A DNA stretch of 64,000 nt from Agapanthus africanus (lineage: Eukaryota; Streptophyta; Magnoliopsida; Asparagales; Amaryllidaceae), in NCBI GenBank assembly GCA_030015575.1, contig CM057342.1, positions 621,021,348 to 621,085,347 on the forward strand, written 5' to 3'. Position 1 is the stretch's first letter, and every line of letters begins with the position of its first letter. This document shows positions 42,967-55,990 of this stretch, in pieces. The notes below the pieces were generated by a model. It saw only the letters and a list, made by a program, of their open reading frames with translations, was not told the origin of the DNA and made no database searches. The translations under genes were made by a program, and so were the position numbers.

Positions 42967-45900
42967 TGTAACGTTTCAGAAATCATTTAGGCGAATTTTC
43001 CGTTAATCGGTAAATAATTTGTGTTTTCCGTAAAAACCAATATGTGAGCATTTTTCAATATAGACTTGAATGCACCTAGTTTAACTAGGAAATTGCTAGT
43101 ATGCGGTATTTGGTTAGTCTCTTATAATTTTGAGTTCACTTAAATATTTTTCCTTAATTAAAATATTATTATAAGCTTTTAATTATACACTTAATTAGTG
43201 GTAATTGCAAATGGGATTCGGTTAATTATACTAATGTGAACCATGCCAATTGTTGTTTTCTTCTCAAAATATCTAAGTGTTCTAGATTTTTCTATGGTTT
43301 AAAGTAATCAGAAAAGAAAAGGATTAAGAGGTGGCATGATAGGAGGTGTATTAATTGAGCTTTAATGGTGAACTTAGACGAGAATTTTCCACACCCATCC
43401 ACAACTAACCCTTTTCCTTTGCTTTGGCCGAGCCCTCCCCCCTGGCGGCCCCAACATTTTCCCCACTCCATTACCACTTCTAAAAGCTTCAAAAATCCAT
43501 CTAAAATCAAAGAAAAATCCCACAAACTCTAAATTAAATCCTTACCCATTATTCATTAGCCTAATCTAGCTTTGATAAAGAAGAAAGTTAGTATTTTGGA
43601 GGTTATTTTGGAAGTGTATTTGAAACTTTGAGAATCAAGTGTGAGGTATAAAATCCTAACCCTAAGATTTAGTTGTTGTTTAAATACCTTAATCTAGTTT
43701 ATTAGATGTTTAATTATGGTTTTAATTAGCAAGTTTGGAAGTTCAAGATAGGGTTATAAAGATCAAGTTAGGGTTTTGATTATTAGTAATGGTTAATTGA
43801 GTAGTTTATACATGGAAAACCTAACCTAGTTGGGAGACTGTGAATTATTATTTTCCTAATTGTCTAATTAAGCTTGATTGCAAACTAACTCTTACTAAGT
43901 CTTATATGGGTGAGATTAAAATTGTAGTAAGGGTTTGTGTGGCTTATTTAAGCTATTATGTGATGATTGTGGCCACTAGAATTGTTTAAACTTCTAGATT
44001 TGTGCTAAAATGATAAAAAAAAATGCTTACTAGGTTTTCGGTATAACTAGACGTGGGTTTTATTTGACGTAGTGATGAAATATATATTATCCTGTACGAT
44101 ATTAATTGTGTTGTGAATGAGCGATTGGTATGATTGGGTTTTAGGCTTGGCGGTTTTCACGTATAGCGACCCTAGTTAGGGTTTTGGCTATGTTTTCCGG
44201 TATTGGGATTTTTGGTTTTGAGACTTGATATTGTATTTGGTCGTTGGACATTTGTACGTCAACGACGAGAGTTGTTTGGTTATTTTTGCATGCGTAGGCT
44301 ATAGGTTCTGACCTATGAGCACACCATGTGCTGTATCGGTTTTCGGACTTGGTTTTCATAACAATTCGATATGTGTTGATTTGTAGGTACCCTCGCGTGG
44401 ATTCCGAGACGACGAAGCACATTGACTACGCCTGGACGATGAGTTCCATAGGTGAGTAGATTTATATCTACGGGGAAAGTCGGGTGGATGGCGTATAGCA
44501 CCCCCACAAATTATTAATGGAAACCGATATATATATAATACAGTTGGGGAAACCTATATTAGAAAACTATAGATATGATTAAAAGATAGTTAGAAGTGAT
44601 ATGAATGATTAAATATATACATATCGAGATATGAGATGAAAGCTATAGGGACATAACTCTTGGACATGATATGATAGATGCATATGTAAAATGACTTGAG
44701 GTGAGAGATTGATGCGATGAAAAGAGTATACGATGAGATATGATGACTTGGTTGATATGTCGTTATATGAATGCGAGTCGATAAGAGATAGTTGATATCT
44801 TGCCGATTCCCTGATATGAGATTGATATGGAGGTGACCTGAGAGATAGGTATATATATAGATATGGATAATAATGTGCATAATGAGTGATATGCCGTATG
44901 AGACATAGATCCGTAGCTCCGTTGTTGTATAGGTTGATAGAATCCCTAATTGTTTAATGCCGTCGTACGATGGATTACCGTACACGATAATTTTTACCTG
45001 TTCATTGATCCATACCCTTGATTAGAGGATGTTGTACGATAGATTATACCGTACGTGATGTTGTGAGGCTGGATGCCGATTGATAGATTCACCGACTCGG
45101 ATATATTATAGATACGTATACCTTTTAGAATTGAGCTTACGATTTACTTGCTGCTACGTTCGGGATATTCGCATCTTATTATATATATGCATGTGCTAGT
45201 ATACCTACACCATTATCGATGATGCGTATGTTACACTTACACAAATTGGCCGGCTCACACACATTATCATCGATAATTGCTATGTCACTTACACAGTAGA
45301 ATTGCAGTATCATGCTACTACTCTGGATTGTTCAGTATTGTCACATCACTATACTTGGTTGCATGATATATTTTCTATGCTCACATCACTATACTTGTTT
45401 TCATGCTATACTTGTTATGCTCACATCACTATACTTGGTTGCATGATATACTTGATATGCTCACATTTCGGTGATATGATGCATACATCATGCTTTATGA
45501 TATTATGTATTGAGATGCTGTTTTCATGAGATTCTGGATTTGAGAACCGTGGTTATATTTCAAAAGAAAATATGTATTGTTTTAAAAACCTGGTATCTTT
45601 TGATATGATATTTCGATGCGTCCACCGTGAGTTTTCTCGGTTCTGAGACTTATGTTAGAAACCCGATTCGAGGAGCGGGAGGCACCGTCTGCGGGTATAT
45701 GGTGGACCCGGTATGGTTCCCCGGGGCAAGAGGTGATTTTCGTGGTGCAGACGATGAGCCTGGCAGAGGGAGTACTACCTACCGGTGATTGTATAGAACT
45801 CAGCGGATGTCCGGAGGACACCGTTTTGGAGTTATGATATGAGATAGATATGAGGACCGATCTGAGGATACGGCGCCAGAGATATGAGGATTTACGTGTC

Positions 45901-46033
45901 GATGCTGGACACGGGTTTCATGATGTTTCGAGTGTCAGTGTTGGACACTCAGGTTCCATAATTTGATGTGTCATTGATAGACACACGTTCTTTGATATCC
46001 TCATATATTTATATGCATAGGCTTTCATGATGT

Positions 46034-46155
46034 TTATTGTTGGAAGAGATCCACCTGCATACATGCATTGATTATATTATTGGACGAGATCCACCTGCAT
46101 ACATGCATTGATTATATTGTTGGACGAGATCCGCATGCATATATGCATTGATTAT
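46034..46155 (+). repeat. Threefold tandem repeat in the LTR of F
   Basis: Three copies of a roughly 46-bp unit containing GAGATCC and TGCATACATGCATTGATT. The same array is in the 3' LTR near 53310-53435. Confidence 0.85.
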
Positions 46156-46592
46156 TATTGACATATATGTAGACACGGTCACCCTAGATATCATAGTATT
46201 AACTTTATGATATAGTTGACCTAGGAAATCATTGTTTTATTCAATTTCTATCTGCTGATGTTTTCTACTCACGAGTTGGCAACTCACCCCCGTTGTGCCA
46301 CACTTCTTGCAGGTTGACCGTATGGATCAGTAGCGGCATCGCTGGCACACAGCTTGCATTCGGGTGATTTGCTTTGCTTGGTGGTACATGTTAGATCGTG
46401 CCCTTCTTGCATTATTATTATTCCTATTGTATCTAGTTAACTCCATCAATCAGAAACTAGTGTTTGTATATGTAGTAAAACTTAGCAAGACTTGTAGTTG
46501 CGAGACTTAGAGCGATGGGTTATATGTTCGCTTGGTGGGTTTGATATCTTGCTTTTCATTTTTCTTTGTGTTGATCTTCGCCGTTAAGCATC

Positions 46593-46593
<1 letters not shown>

Positions 46594-46631
<38 letters not shown>
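46594..46631 (+). repeat. TA microsatellite in the 5' LTR of F
   Basis: About 19 TA units. The 3' LTR has only a short interrupted run at the same place (about 53870). Confidence 0.9.
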
Positions 46632-46632
<1 letters not shown>

Positions 46633-46939
46633 TTGTGGAGGTTGTTTCCGCCGTTGGGCGTGATTTGCTCCCATTTGGGGATGCTTTCTTCATATTCTAT
46701 GTTGTACCCATTTCGGGGCTAGTTTTTACAAAGGAGGTGCTGCCAAAATTTTTAAGAAAAAAAATAAGTTTAAGGATTTTTACTTAAGGTTTCCAAATGT
46801 TCTATCAATGTTTTCATTACTTACTTCTTTGAAGGGTTTAGATTTCTATGCTTCGGCTTACTTAAGTTACGTTATGCCTATAGATGTTGCGTGATTTAAG
46901 TGCCGGTCACGAGCTAATATTTTCGGGTCATGACAAAGT

Positions 46940-46951
46940 TGGTATCAAAGC
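46940..46951 (+). other. Primer-binding site of element F
   Basis: TGGTATCAAAGC, four bases after the LTR; Met type with one change from TGGTATCAGAGC. Confidence 0.82.
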
Positions 46952-48806
46952 GTTAGGTTTAACCTTGGTTCGAGTTTAGGTTTGACTATGTGGAGTCTGG
47001 GGCGTAATTTATTTCGGAACCTAGGCTTGACCTTACGGAACTTAGACTGGAACAGGGGGTATTAGACCCAAACTTTCGTTTCATAGGCAGACCCTGATTG
47101 ATGGAGTATGTAGCTTGAGTAGAGTGACGTACCGTACGTATGTTTCGCGGCATATTTACGATACGATACTCCACTTAAGAAGCCTTAGGATGAACATATC
47201 TTGAGATCTGTGATTCTCTTCGTTCCCTTGATCATACATCCATTTGAGATCCTTGATTCTATTCGTTTCCATGATCATACTCTCACTGATTCCGTCCTCC
47301 TTATGATCATGTATCCATTTTGGGATCTTTTGATTCTTTCCATCCCTTTGATATATCTTCATCGATACATGCTTGAGGTTCCTGTCACCATGGTTTGAGC
47401 GCAGATTGAGCTGCTGCTAGTGATGCGGTCAGGGCGAGCTCGTCATGGACGAGGACTGACTATCGTGTTTTTCTTGGTGACATGGGAACGCATCGATTTA
47501 GTGTAGGTGTTGTGACCTCTCGTTAAGACGAGTGTTCAGTTTTGCACCGGATGATCGGGCCATTTTTAGAGGCTGCCTGTTGTGAGAGTACTATTCATGT
47601 ACAGCCTACCTCAGAATTTGTGATGTCGTCTACCGTACAGACAGATGACCCAGCTGTTGCTGAGATGGATGGGATGTCGCTTCCAGAGCTTACGAGCTGA
47701 GATCGCTGGAGCTTTCATGCAGAGATGCGACAGAAGATAGCTAGTCTATCTTGAGTGGAGTTGAGAGACGAAGGTGATTCGTCAGATTGATGCGCCGACG
47801 CAGGCCCAGTTGAGTTGAAGATTTCCAGTGTAGAGAATCTTACTCAGATCTAGAGTAGATCAATCCAGAGATAACGTTGTTCGTTGGATGATCCGATAGG
47901 AGATCAGTATGATGACCAGTTACGGATAGAGGACCTCACCCAGATGCGTTGTGAGTTGATCGAGAACGGACCAATATAGAGTGTTCCTTCGATGATTGGG
48001 ACGAGTTCCCGAGGACGTGTTCGGTTAGATATCTTCTATAGAGTGATGAAGACACCAATTTCGTAATTTCGAGTCCGTATGAGACTCCAGATTGACTGTA
48101 GCCGAGAACAATTGCAGTATGTAGATAGCGAGACGTGACGTCGAGGTGGACGAAAATAAAGACGAGTGGAACGAGAGGTTCCTGCGAGATGTTAACGAGC
48201 TGTTGTTACTCCCCGTTAAGATTAAAGATCTGATATGTATACAGAGGCGTTGGCATACGACCAGTTCCCGAGGAAATGTGTGCTGAGAAAGCAGATGTCC
48301 AGAAAACGAGAAAAGATTATGCAAGAGTACCAGCCTCCGTACAGTTCGGCATAGGCGAGATCAGAAGAGACCCTGAGCAAGTTCCTTCCAGGACACTGAT
48401 GCGATAAGATTTGCACCGAAGATCAGTTGTGTCACATGTATTCAGAGGGCCAGAGGCTGACGCTAGTGATGTGCTGCTTTACGAGTGGTCATGCAAATTG
48501 GCCGAGAGATGACCAGAGGAGTGCCAGAGCGGAATCGTTTCCGTTAGCACACCTGACCGGGCCGACGAACCGATGGATTGCGAAATTGGTAATCCATAAA
48601 GAAATGAGGACCCAGAGACAGAGGACGCCAGACAGTGAGCAGGAGGCAAGCGGATGTTCTTGTTCTACCAGTTTTGGGCGCACCAACAATTTTCGACATT
48701 GTAGGAGGCATACCTCAATGTCATATGTTGCGATATGCGTTTGTGATCCGAGTATTACGCTTATATCGCTTGAATTTGAGTTTTGATGATTGAGTTTCAT
48801 GATATT
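46952..48806 (+). other. Interior of element F, first part (decayed gag region?)
   Basis: No intact frame. Short peptide-like stretches exist (for example around 48150-48240), but none is a convincing Gag or zinc knuckle. Position after the PBS is the only reason to suspect decayed gag. Confidence 0.45.
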
Positions 48807-49560
48807 GTTTTCGTGCACCATGGCTGCACCTACTGGCTATTTACATTTTGTGCATAGTTATTGCACTTGATATACGTTTTATACACCGTTATGTTGGGTT
48901 ACGATTTGTGCATATCTATTACACTTGATGTTGATTTTGTGCCTTGGCTGCACGCGTTTATGATTTCGTGGATTTCATACGGTTGATTTGATTTGTGCAT
49001 GTAGTACGCACTTGATTTGATTTTTGCACTCAGTATAGCTCCCATGTGCTTGCAGTGCATTGATACAGATTTGTATTTCGTACACTGGATGCACCAGATT
49101 TGTGTTTCGTGCATTTGTTGCACCAGATTGATATTTCGTGCATTGGTTGCACTAGATTTAAACTCCGTATCTTGGTTGCACCCGATTTATCTCTTTGAGC
49201 ATTCATTTTACCAGATTTATGTTTTTGTGTACACTTGATGTTCGTTTTCGTGCATGCTACTGCACTAGATGCTTATTACGGACTTGACGCGCTCGGGTTG
49301 GATTTTTATGCATGTTAGGCACTTGGTATTGGATTTTGTGCATACCGGGTGCACTCAATTAGGATTTTCATTCGTGCATATTAGTTGCTTGAGATTTTTA
49401 TGCACTATAGATGCACTTGATATTATTGTCATGCACATCCGTTGCACTGGACAGATGTTATTGTGCACACCCATTGCACTTAGTTAGGTTTTGTGTACAT
49501 TCGTAGCACTTGTATTTGGATTTGATTTCCGTGCGCACCAGACGCACGTGATTGTTGGAT
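48807..49560 (+). repeat. Diverged minisatellite of about 30 bp inside element F
   Basis: About 22 to 25 copies of a unit of the form TTTCGTGCATTGGTTGCACTAGATTTG, each with a GTGCA...TGCAC half-palindrome. Units near 49075-49180 are the most regular; those at the edges are more diverged. The array replaces the place where coding sequence would be expected. Confidence 0.8.
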
Positions 49561-50199
49561 ACACCTTTTGAGACTGATTTTGCTCTTGAGCACTTTGTTT
49601 TCATGATGGACATTATATTATATAGTAGCCGAACATGACTGATCTGAGGACAGTACCTGAGTACTTTGCATACATTAAAAGTTTAACAAGAGATTTTCAA
49701 AAAGTAGCTATAGTCTCACTATTTCCTACGTGTCCGTGAGCGACACAAACGTTTATAAAGGAAAACCTTGTTGGGATATTTCAAAAAATGAAGGAACGTA
49801 TATTTGAGAAAAACATATATAAGTAAAATTACTATTTTACAATTGAGCGTCCATCACTTGTGCCGTGAGTTACGCATCACACGACGACTCAGGAAAGCTT
49901 TTGCATGTGTTTTATTCCGTTTAATGAGATTTTTTTTAAGGATGTGTACTATATATGTATTATAGTATTTGACTAGTGCATATTGGATTTCAGTAGTGGA
50001 TTTCGAGATTTATATCTCCATTATAACTCCAGTGATTGTGTTACGCTTGACAGAGTTCGATTTTGAGTTTTCAGGCGCACACGAGGCGCTGTGGTATTTC
50101 TGTATCTTCCGTGATTTCGGAGCCCCGTTGATCTGAGCTGATTATTGAAATGTTTTAGCACTTGGGGTTTAAATTTAAATTCGGGGACCGAATTTTTTT
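49561..50199 (+). other. Interior of element F, last part
   Basis: No coding frame and no pol motif; it ends at the PPT. I see nothing further in it. Confidence 0.5.
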
Positions 50200-50212
50200 A
50201 AGGGGGGAAGAT
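50200..50212 (+). other. Polypurine tract of element F
   Basis: AAGGGGGGAAGAT directly before the 3' LTR. Confidence 0.82.
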
Positions 50213-53200
50213 TGTAACGTTTCGGAAATCGTTTAGGCAAATTTTTCGTTAATCGGTAAATAATTTGTGTTTTCCGTAAAAACCAAGATGTGATCATTTT
50301 TTAATATAGACTTGAATGCACCTAGTTTAATTAGGAAATTGCTAGTATGCGGCATTTGATTAGTCGCTTATAATTATAAGTTCACTTAAATATTTTTTCT
50401 TAATTAAAATATTATTATAAGCTTTTAATTATACACTTAATTAGTGGTAATTACAAATGGGATTGGGTTAATTATACTAATGTGAACCATGCCAACTTAA
50501 TTACAAGTTTAAATATTGTTGTCTTCTTCTCAAAATATCTAAGTATTCTAGATTTTTATAGGGTTTAAAGTAATTAGAAAAGAAAAGGATTAAGAGGTGG
50601 CATGATGGGAGGTGTATTAATTGAGATTTAATGGTGAACTTAGACTAGAATTTTCCACCCTCATCCACAACTAACCCCTCTCCTTTGCTTTGGCCGAGCC
50701 CTCCCCTTTGGCTGCCCCAACATTTTCCCCACTCCGTTTCCACTTCTAAAAGCTTCAAAAATCCATCAAAAATCAAAGAAAAATCCCACAAACTCTAAAT
50801 TAAATCTCTACCCATTATTCATTTGCCTAATCCAGCTTGGATTAAGAAGAAAGTTAGCATTTTGGAGGCTATTTTGGAAGTGTATTTGCAAGTTTGAGAA
50901 TCAAGTGTGAGGTATAAAATCCTAAGCCTAAGCTTTAGTTGTTGTTTAAATACCTTAATCTAGTTTATTAGATGTTTAATTATGGTTTTAATTAGCATGT
51001 TTGGAAGTTCAAGAGAGGGTTATGAAGATCAAGTTAGGGTTTTGATTATTAGTAATGGTTAATTGAGTATTTTAGACATGGAAAACCTAACCTAGTTGGG
51101 AGATTGTGAATTGTTATTTTCCTAATTGTCTAATTAAGCTTGATTGCAAACTAAATTTTACTAAATGTTATATGGGTGAGATTAAAATTGTAGTAAGGGT
51201 TTATGTGGCTTAATTAATCTATTATGTGATGATTGTGGCCATTAGAATTGTTTAAACTTCCAGATTTGTGCTAAAATGATAAAAAAAAATGCTTACTAGG
51301 TTTTCGGTATAACTAGACGTGGGTTTTATTTGACGTAGTGATGAAATATACATTATCTTGTACGATATTTTTTGTGTTGTAAATGAGCGATTGGGACGAT
51401 TGGGTTTTAGGCTTGGCGGTTTTCACGTATAGTGACCGTAGTTTGGGTTTTGACTATGTTTTCCGGTATTGGGATTCTTGGTTTTGAGACTTGATATTGT
51501 ATTTGGTCGTTGGACGTTTGTACGTCAACGAAGAGAGTTGTTTGGTTTTTTTTGCATGCGTAGGCTATAGGTTCTAACCTATGAGCGCACCGTGTGCCGT
51601 ATCGGTTTTCGGACTTGGTTTTCATAACATTTCGATATGTGTTGATTTATAGGTACCCTCGCGTGGATTCCGAGACGACGAAGCACATCGACTACGCCTG
51701 GACGAGGAGTTCCACAGGTGAGTAGATTTATATCTACGGGGAAGTCGGGTGGATGGCGTATAGCACCCCCGCAAATTATGAATGGAAACCGATATATATA
51801 GAATACAGTCGGAGAAACCTATATTAGAAAACTATAGATATGATTAAAAGATAGTTAGAAGTGATATGAATGATTGAATATATATATTGAGATATGAGAT
51901 GAAACCTATAGGGACATAACTCTTGGATATGATATGATAGAATGCATATGTAAAATGAGTTGAGGTGAGAGATTGATGCGATGAAAAGAGTATACGATGA
52001 GATATGATGACTTGGTTGATATGTCGTTATATGGATACGATTCGATAAGAGATAATTGATATCTTGCCGATCCCCTGATACGAGATTGATATGGAGGTGA
52101 CCTGAGAGATAGGTGTGTGTGTGTGTGTATATCTATATATATCTATATATATATATATGGATAATGATGTGCATAATGAGTGATATGCCGTACGAGACTT
52201 AGATCCGTACCTCCGTTGTTGTATAGGTTGATAGAATCCCTAATTGTTTAATGCCGACGTACGATGGATTACCGTACACGATGACTTTTACCTGTTGATT
52301 GATCCATACCATTGATTAGAGGATGCCGTACGATAGATTATACCGTACGTGATGTTGTGAGACTGGATGCCGATTGATAGATTCACCGACTCGGATATAT
52401 TGTAGATACGTATACCATTTAGCATTGAGCTTACGATTTACTTGCTGCTACGTTCGAGATATTCGCATCTTATTATATATATGCATATGCTAGTACACCT
52501 ACACCATTATCGATGATGCGTATGTTACACTTACACAAATTGGCCGGCTCACACACTTTATCAACGATAATTGCTATGTCACTTACACAGTAGAATTGCA
52601 GCATCATGCTACTACTCTGGATTGTTCAGTATTGTCACATCATGATATATTTGCTATGCTCATATCACTATACTTGTTTGCATGCTTAATTTGTTATGCT
52701 CACATCATTATACTTGGTTGCATGATATACTTGATATGCTCACATTTCAGTGATATGATGCATACATCATGTTTTATGATATTACGCATTGAGATGCTGT
52801 TTTCGTGAGATTCTGGATTTGAGAACCGTGGTTATATTTCAAAGGAAAATATGTATTGTTTTAAAAACCCGGTTTCTCTTGATAGGATATTTCGATGCGT
52901 CCACCATGAGTTTTCTCGGTTCTGAGACTTGTGTTAGAAACCCGATTCGAGGAACGGGAGGCACCGTCTGCGGGTACATGATGGACCCGGTATGGTTCCC
53001 CGGGGAAAGAGGTGATTTTCGTGGTGTAGACGATGAGCCTGACAGAGGGAGTACTACCTACCGGTGATTGTATAGAACTCGGCGGATGTCCGGAGGACAC
53101 CGTTTTAGAGTTATGATATGAGATGATATGAGAACCAATCTGAGGATGCGGCGCCTGAGATATGAGGATTTACGTGTCGATGCCGGACATGGGTTTCATG

Positions 53201-54189
53201 ATGTTTCGAGTGTCGGTGTTAGACACTCATGTTCCATGATTTGATGTGTCATTGATGGACACACGTTCTTTGATATCCTCATATATTTATATGCATATGC
53301 TTTCATGATGTTAATTGTTAGACGAGATCCTCCTGCATACATGCATTGATTATATTATTGGATGAGATCCACCTGCATACATGCATTGATTATATTGTTG
53401 GACGAGATCCGCATGCATACAGGCATTGATATTATTGGCATATATGTAGACACGGTCACCATAGATATCATGGTATTACCTTTATGATATAGTTGACCTA
53501 GGAAATCGTTGTTTTATTCGATTTCTACCTGCTGATGTTTTCTACTCATGAGTTGGAAACTCACCCCCATTGTGCCATAGTTCTTGCAGGTTGGCCGCAT
53601 GGATCAGTAGCGGCATCGCTGGCATACCGCTTGCATTCGGGTGATTTGCTTTGGTAGGTGATACATATTGGATCGTGCCCCTCTTGCATTATTATTATTC
53701 CTGTTGTATCTAGTCAACTCTATCAATCAGAAACTAGTGTTTGTATATATAGTAAGACTTAGCAAGACTTATAGTTGTGATACTTAGAGCGATGGATTAT
53801 ATGTTCGCTTGGTGGGTTTGATGTCTTGCTTTTCATTTTCCTTTGTATTGATCTTCGCCGTTGAGCGTCGTATACATATATATGCTTGTGGTGGTTATTT
53901 CCGCCGTTGGGCGTGATTTTCTCCCGTTTGGGGATGCTTTCTTTATATTCTATGTTGTATCCATTTCGGGGCTAGTTTTTACAAAGGTGGTGCTGCCGAA
54001 ATTTTTAAGAAAAGAAAATAAGTTTAAGGATTTTTACTTAAGGTTTCCAAATGTTCTATCAATGTTTTCATTACTTACTTCTTTGAAGGGTTTAGATTTC
54101 TGGGCTTCGGATTACTTAAGTTACGTTACGCCTGTACACGTTGCGTGATTTAAGTGCCGGTCACGAGCTAATATTTTCGGGTCGTGACA
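50213..54189 (+). repeat. 3' LTR of element F (3977 bp)
   Basis: It matches 42967-46935 with scattered changes. A GT-then-AT microsatellite at about 52112-52158 is longer than in the 5' LTR. It ends GGGTCGTGACA and is followed by TGTGC. Confidence 0.9.
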
Positions 54190-54194
54190 TGTGC

Positions 54195-55025
54195 ATATAG
54201 TATATATGTGATATATATTAATGTACATTTTATTTGTGTCATGCTTGATTCCACATGCTTCATGGGTGTATGAGACTCACACCATGCTTGATATAATAAA
54301 GGGTTTTATTTATTTAAAGTTAATCAAAATTAGATGGAAATTGGTTTAATGGTTGAAAGTTGGAGAAGCTTGTGGAACCATTGACTAAGTCCATTAATTT
54401 TTTTTACTTAAGATATTTATTAATCTAACCATTATCCTTAGCTATAGTTTAGTCTTTACACGAGTTAGTATATGATACAAACTCATCCATGGTTGCTATT
54501 CTCACCTCATGAGTTTCATTCTCTTCTTCACTTCATCTTCTTCCGCATCTCTAAAAGCTTACTAGCTTTTCTCAAGTTGAAGAAATATTGTGAGAAAAAT
54601 AAATCTAAAGTGAGCAAAATTCTTACTTCATCATCCTCTACTATACTAGCCGTTTAGTTTAGGGTGACTGATTCACTTATTCTACATTAGTGAAGAGCTA
54701 GCTTGAGTTGGTGTCTCCTCGACGTAGATCATCTTCGGACTCGAAGACTTCAAGCAAGCATGTTCCATTTATCTTGTGGAGCCTTTCTAGAGTACAGGAG
54801 TTCACTACTTGGAGCGAAGGGACTACTACACGGAGCTATTGAAGTGAAGGACCGGTCTACAAAGGTTTTATTCCTTGTTCACTTAGATGTAAAGTTGTTT
54901 ACATTGTTGTTTCGTCTAAATCTCTAGTTCAGATTCTATGTTAGGGTTCTTTAGTACGGCAATTTTTTGAAAATGGTATGGACGATACCTCCCGAAACCT
55001 TGCTGCCGCCCTAGGGAACCCAACA
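54195..55025 (+). repeat. Second LTR of C, piece 3 of 3
   Basis: It matches about 5121-5951 and ends GAACCCAACA. It is followed by a PBS, not by a target duplication of C. Confidence 0.9.
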
Positions 55026-55026
55026 G

Positions 55027-55038
55027 TGATATCAGAGC
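55027..55038 (+). other. Second C-type primer-binding site
   Basis: TGATATCAGAGC, one base after the LTR, with one change from the C PBS at 5953-5964. It shows that this LTR also served as a 5' LTR. Confidence 0.75.
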
Positions 55039-55120
55039 CAAGCTAGAGAATTAGAAGATATTTGTTAGATTATGAAACCGAAACTACTCCGAAACTTAAA
55101 ACAAAAAATGCCCAGTTTGT
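55039..55120 (+). mobile_element. Start of a second C-type leader (truncated)
   Basis: It follows the C leader from 5965 closely (CAAGCTAGAGAATT, then GAAACTACTCCGAAACTT) for about 80 bp before similarity fades. It is the beginning of another internal region directly after the second LTR. Confidence 0.7.
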
Positions 55121-55475
55121 TCATAATTCAAAACAAAAAAATTCTTTGTTCATTTTTAAAAAAAAATTTATTAAGTAGATGACAAAGAGGAACAGCTATT
55201 AGAGAACAAAACAAAGAAAAAAATTACAAGGAACTTCTCTAATTTAGAGAAAGAAAGGAGTGGAAGTGCAAAGGATCGAGATGGAGTTCTGAAGCGTCGG
55301 TAGCGGAGACTTGACGGAGAAGATGCTTGGAGGAGCCGGGGAGGAGAGTCGAGGACTTGTTGGAGGAGTCGGAGTGTGGACGGAGGCTGTTGACTTGGAG
55401 TTGATTTTTTTTCTTTTTCTAATATTAAATTGGAAAAAAAATTGGGAGACGAGAATATATATTAGATTAATTGCT
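55121..55475. other. Unassigned stretch between the C leader stub and the CACTA end
   Basis: An A-rich part (55121-55250) is followed by a G-rich stretch (55260-55405, GGAG/GTCGG words) and then AT-rich sequence. I could not assign a gene or a repeat to it. Confidence 0.35.
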
Positions 55476-55493
55476 CACTAATACAATAAGGGG

Positions 55494-55990
55494 TTGTCCC
55501 TTCGGCTTTATCCGTAGGGGAAAAGCACTGCCCCTACGGATATATTCGTAGGGGCTTGAAAATTCTTCGTAGGTGTAATGGCCGCAGGTGCAAGTTTTCG
55601 CCCTGAACATGCCCCTACGGAGTAAAAATTGCCCCTACGGTTTAATACATAGGGACTATGTACCTACGGTGTATTCCATAGGGACAAAATATTTATTTAA
55701 TTTAGTGGTTTATAAAATAAAATACTTGCCCCTCCGGTGCTATCCGTAGGGGCAACTTCCAGCCCCTACGCAGTTAGCCGTAGGTCCAGATATAAGCCCC
55801 TACAGCTATATCCGTAGGGGCAAGTGTAACACCTGTCACTGAGTCCATAAGGGAAAAATGTCAGTTATCCTGATATTTTGTCCCTACGGATAAATATGTA
55901 GGGGCAAACTGTAGACCTACGGATTAATCCGTAGGTGCAACAGATGGCTCTACGGATTAATCCATAGGGATATGATTCAGGATTTTTTTT
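55494..55990 (+). repeat. CACTA subterminal inverted repeats
   Basis: About ten short hairpins of the form CCCCTACGG-N(5-8)-CCGTAGGGG, for example GCCCCTACGGATATATTCG and TCTACGGATTAATCC, in various states of decay. In CACTA elements such repeats are the binding sites for the element-encoded DNA-binding protein. Confidence 0.78.

Larger units (their letters stand above)
42967..46935 (+). repeat. 5' LTR of element F (3969 bp)
   Basis: Internal repeats include three units of about 58 bp (TCACTATACTTG(G/T)TT type, 45340-45470) and three units of about 46 bp (GAGATCC(A/G)CCTGCATACATGCATTGATT type, 46034-46155). A TA run at 46594-46631 is expanded here but short in the 3' LTR. Frames through the LTR are not conserved in G or H. 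Confidence 0.9.
42967..54189 (+). mobile_element. Element F: LARD-like Tekay/Del-type gypsy element
   Basis: Its LTRs are 3969 and 3977 bp (42967-46935, 50213-54189), TGTAACGTTTC...GTC(A/G)TGACA, with the duplication TGTGC (42962-42966, 54190-54194). PBS and PPT are present. The interior is only 3277 bp and shows no RT, RNase H or integrase motif in any frame. About 4% of positions differ between the LTR starts. Very long LTRs with a short non-coding interior define LARD-type non-autonomous elements. G and H are autonomous-family or sister LTRs of other lengths (2.8 and 3.4 kb). Confidence 0.88.
3763..55025 (+). mobile_element. Element C: old gag-less Ty1/copia element, split by D, E and F
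   Basis: C consists of a 5' LTR (3763-5951), a leader (5952-8629 and 30719 to about 31040), decayed pol (31045-34003), a PPT (34004-34017) and a second LTR in three pieces (34018-35016, 42609-42966, 54195-55025; about 2188 bp when added, against 2189 bp for the 5' LTR). Each interruption is bounded by a 5-bp duplication belonging to the inserted element. The first 270 bp of the two LTRs differ at roughly 7% of positions. B is a close relative that shows the less damaged form of the same family. Confidence 0.85.

Noticed and set aside
45302-45529. 75-codon ORF in the F LTR, repeated in the 3' LTR near 52596
   Set aside because: It is produced by the tandem TCACTATACTTG repeats of the LTR and has no protein-like features.
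46986-48821. Short ORFs in the interior of F as gag remnants
   Set aside because: None shows a Gag core or zinc knuckle, and frames change every 100-200 bases. Position alone is not enough to call gag.
55250-55410. G-rich stretch as a possible host exon
   Set aside because: A Ser/Pro-rich minus-strand frame can be read, but there is no start, splice pattern or recognisable domain.
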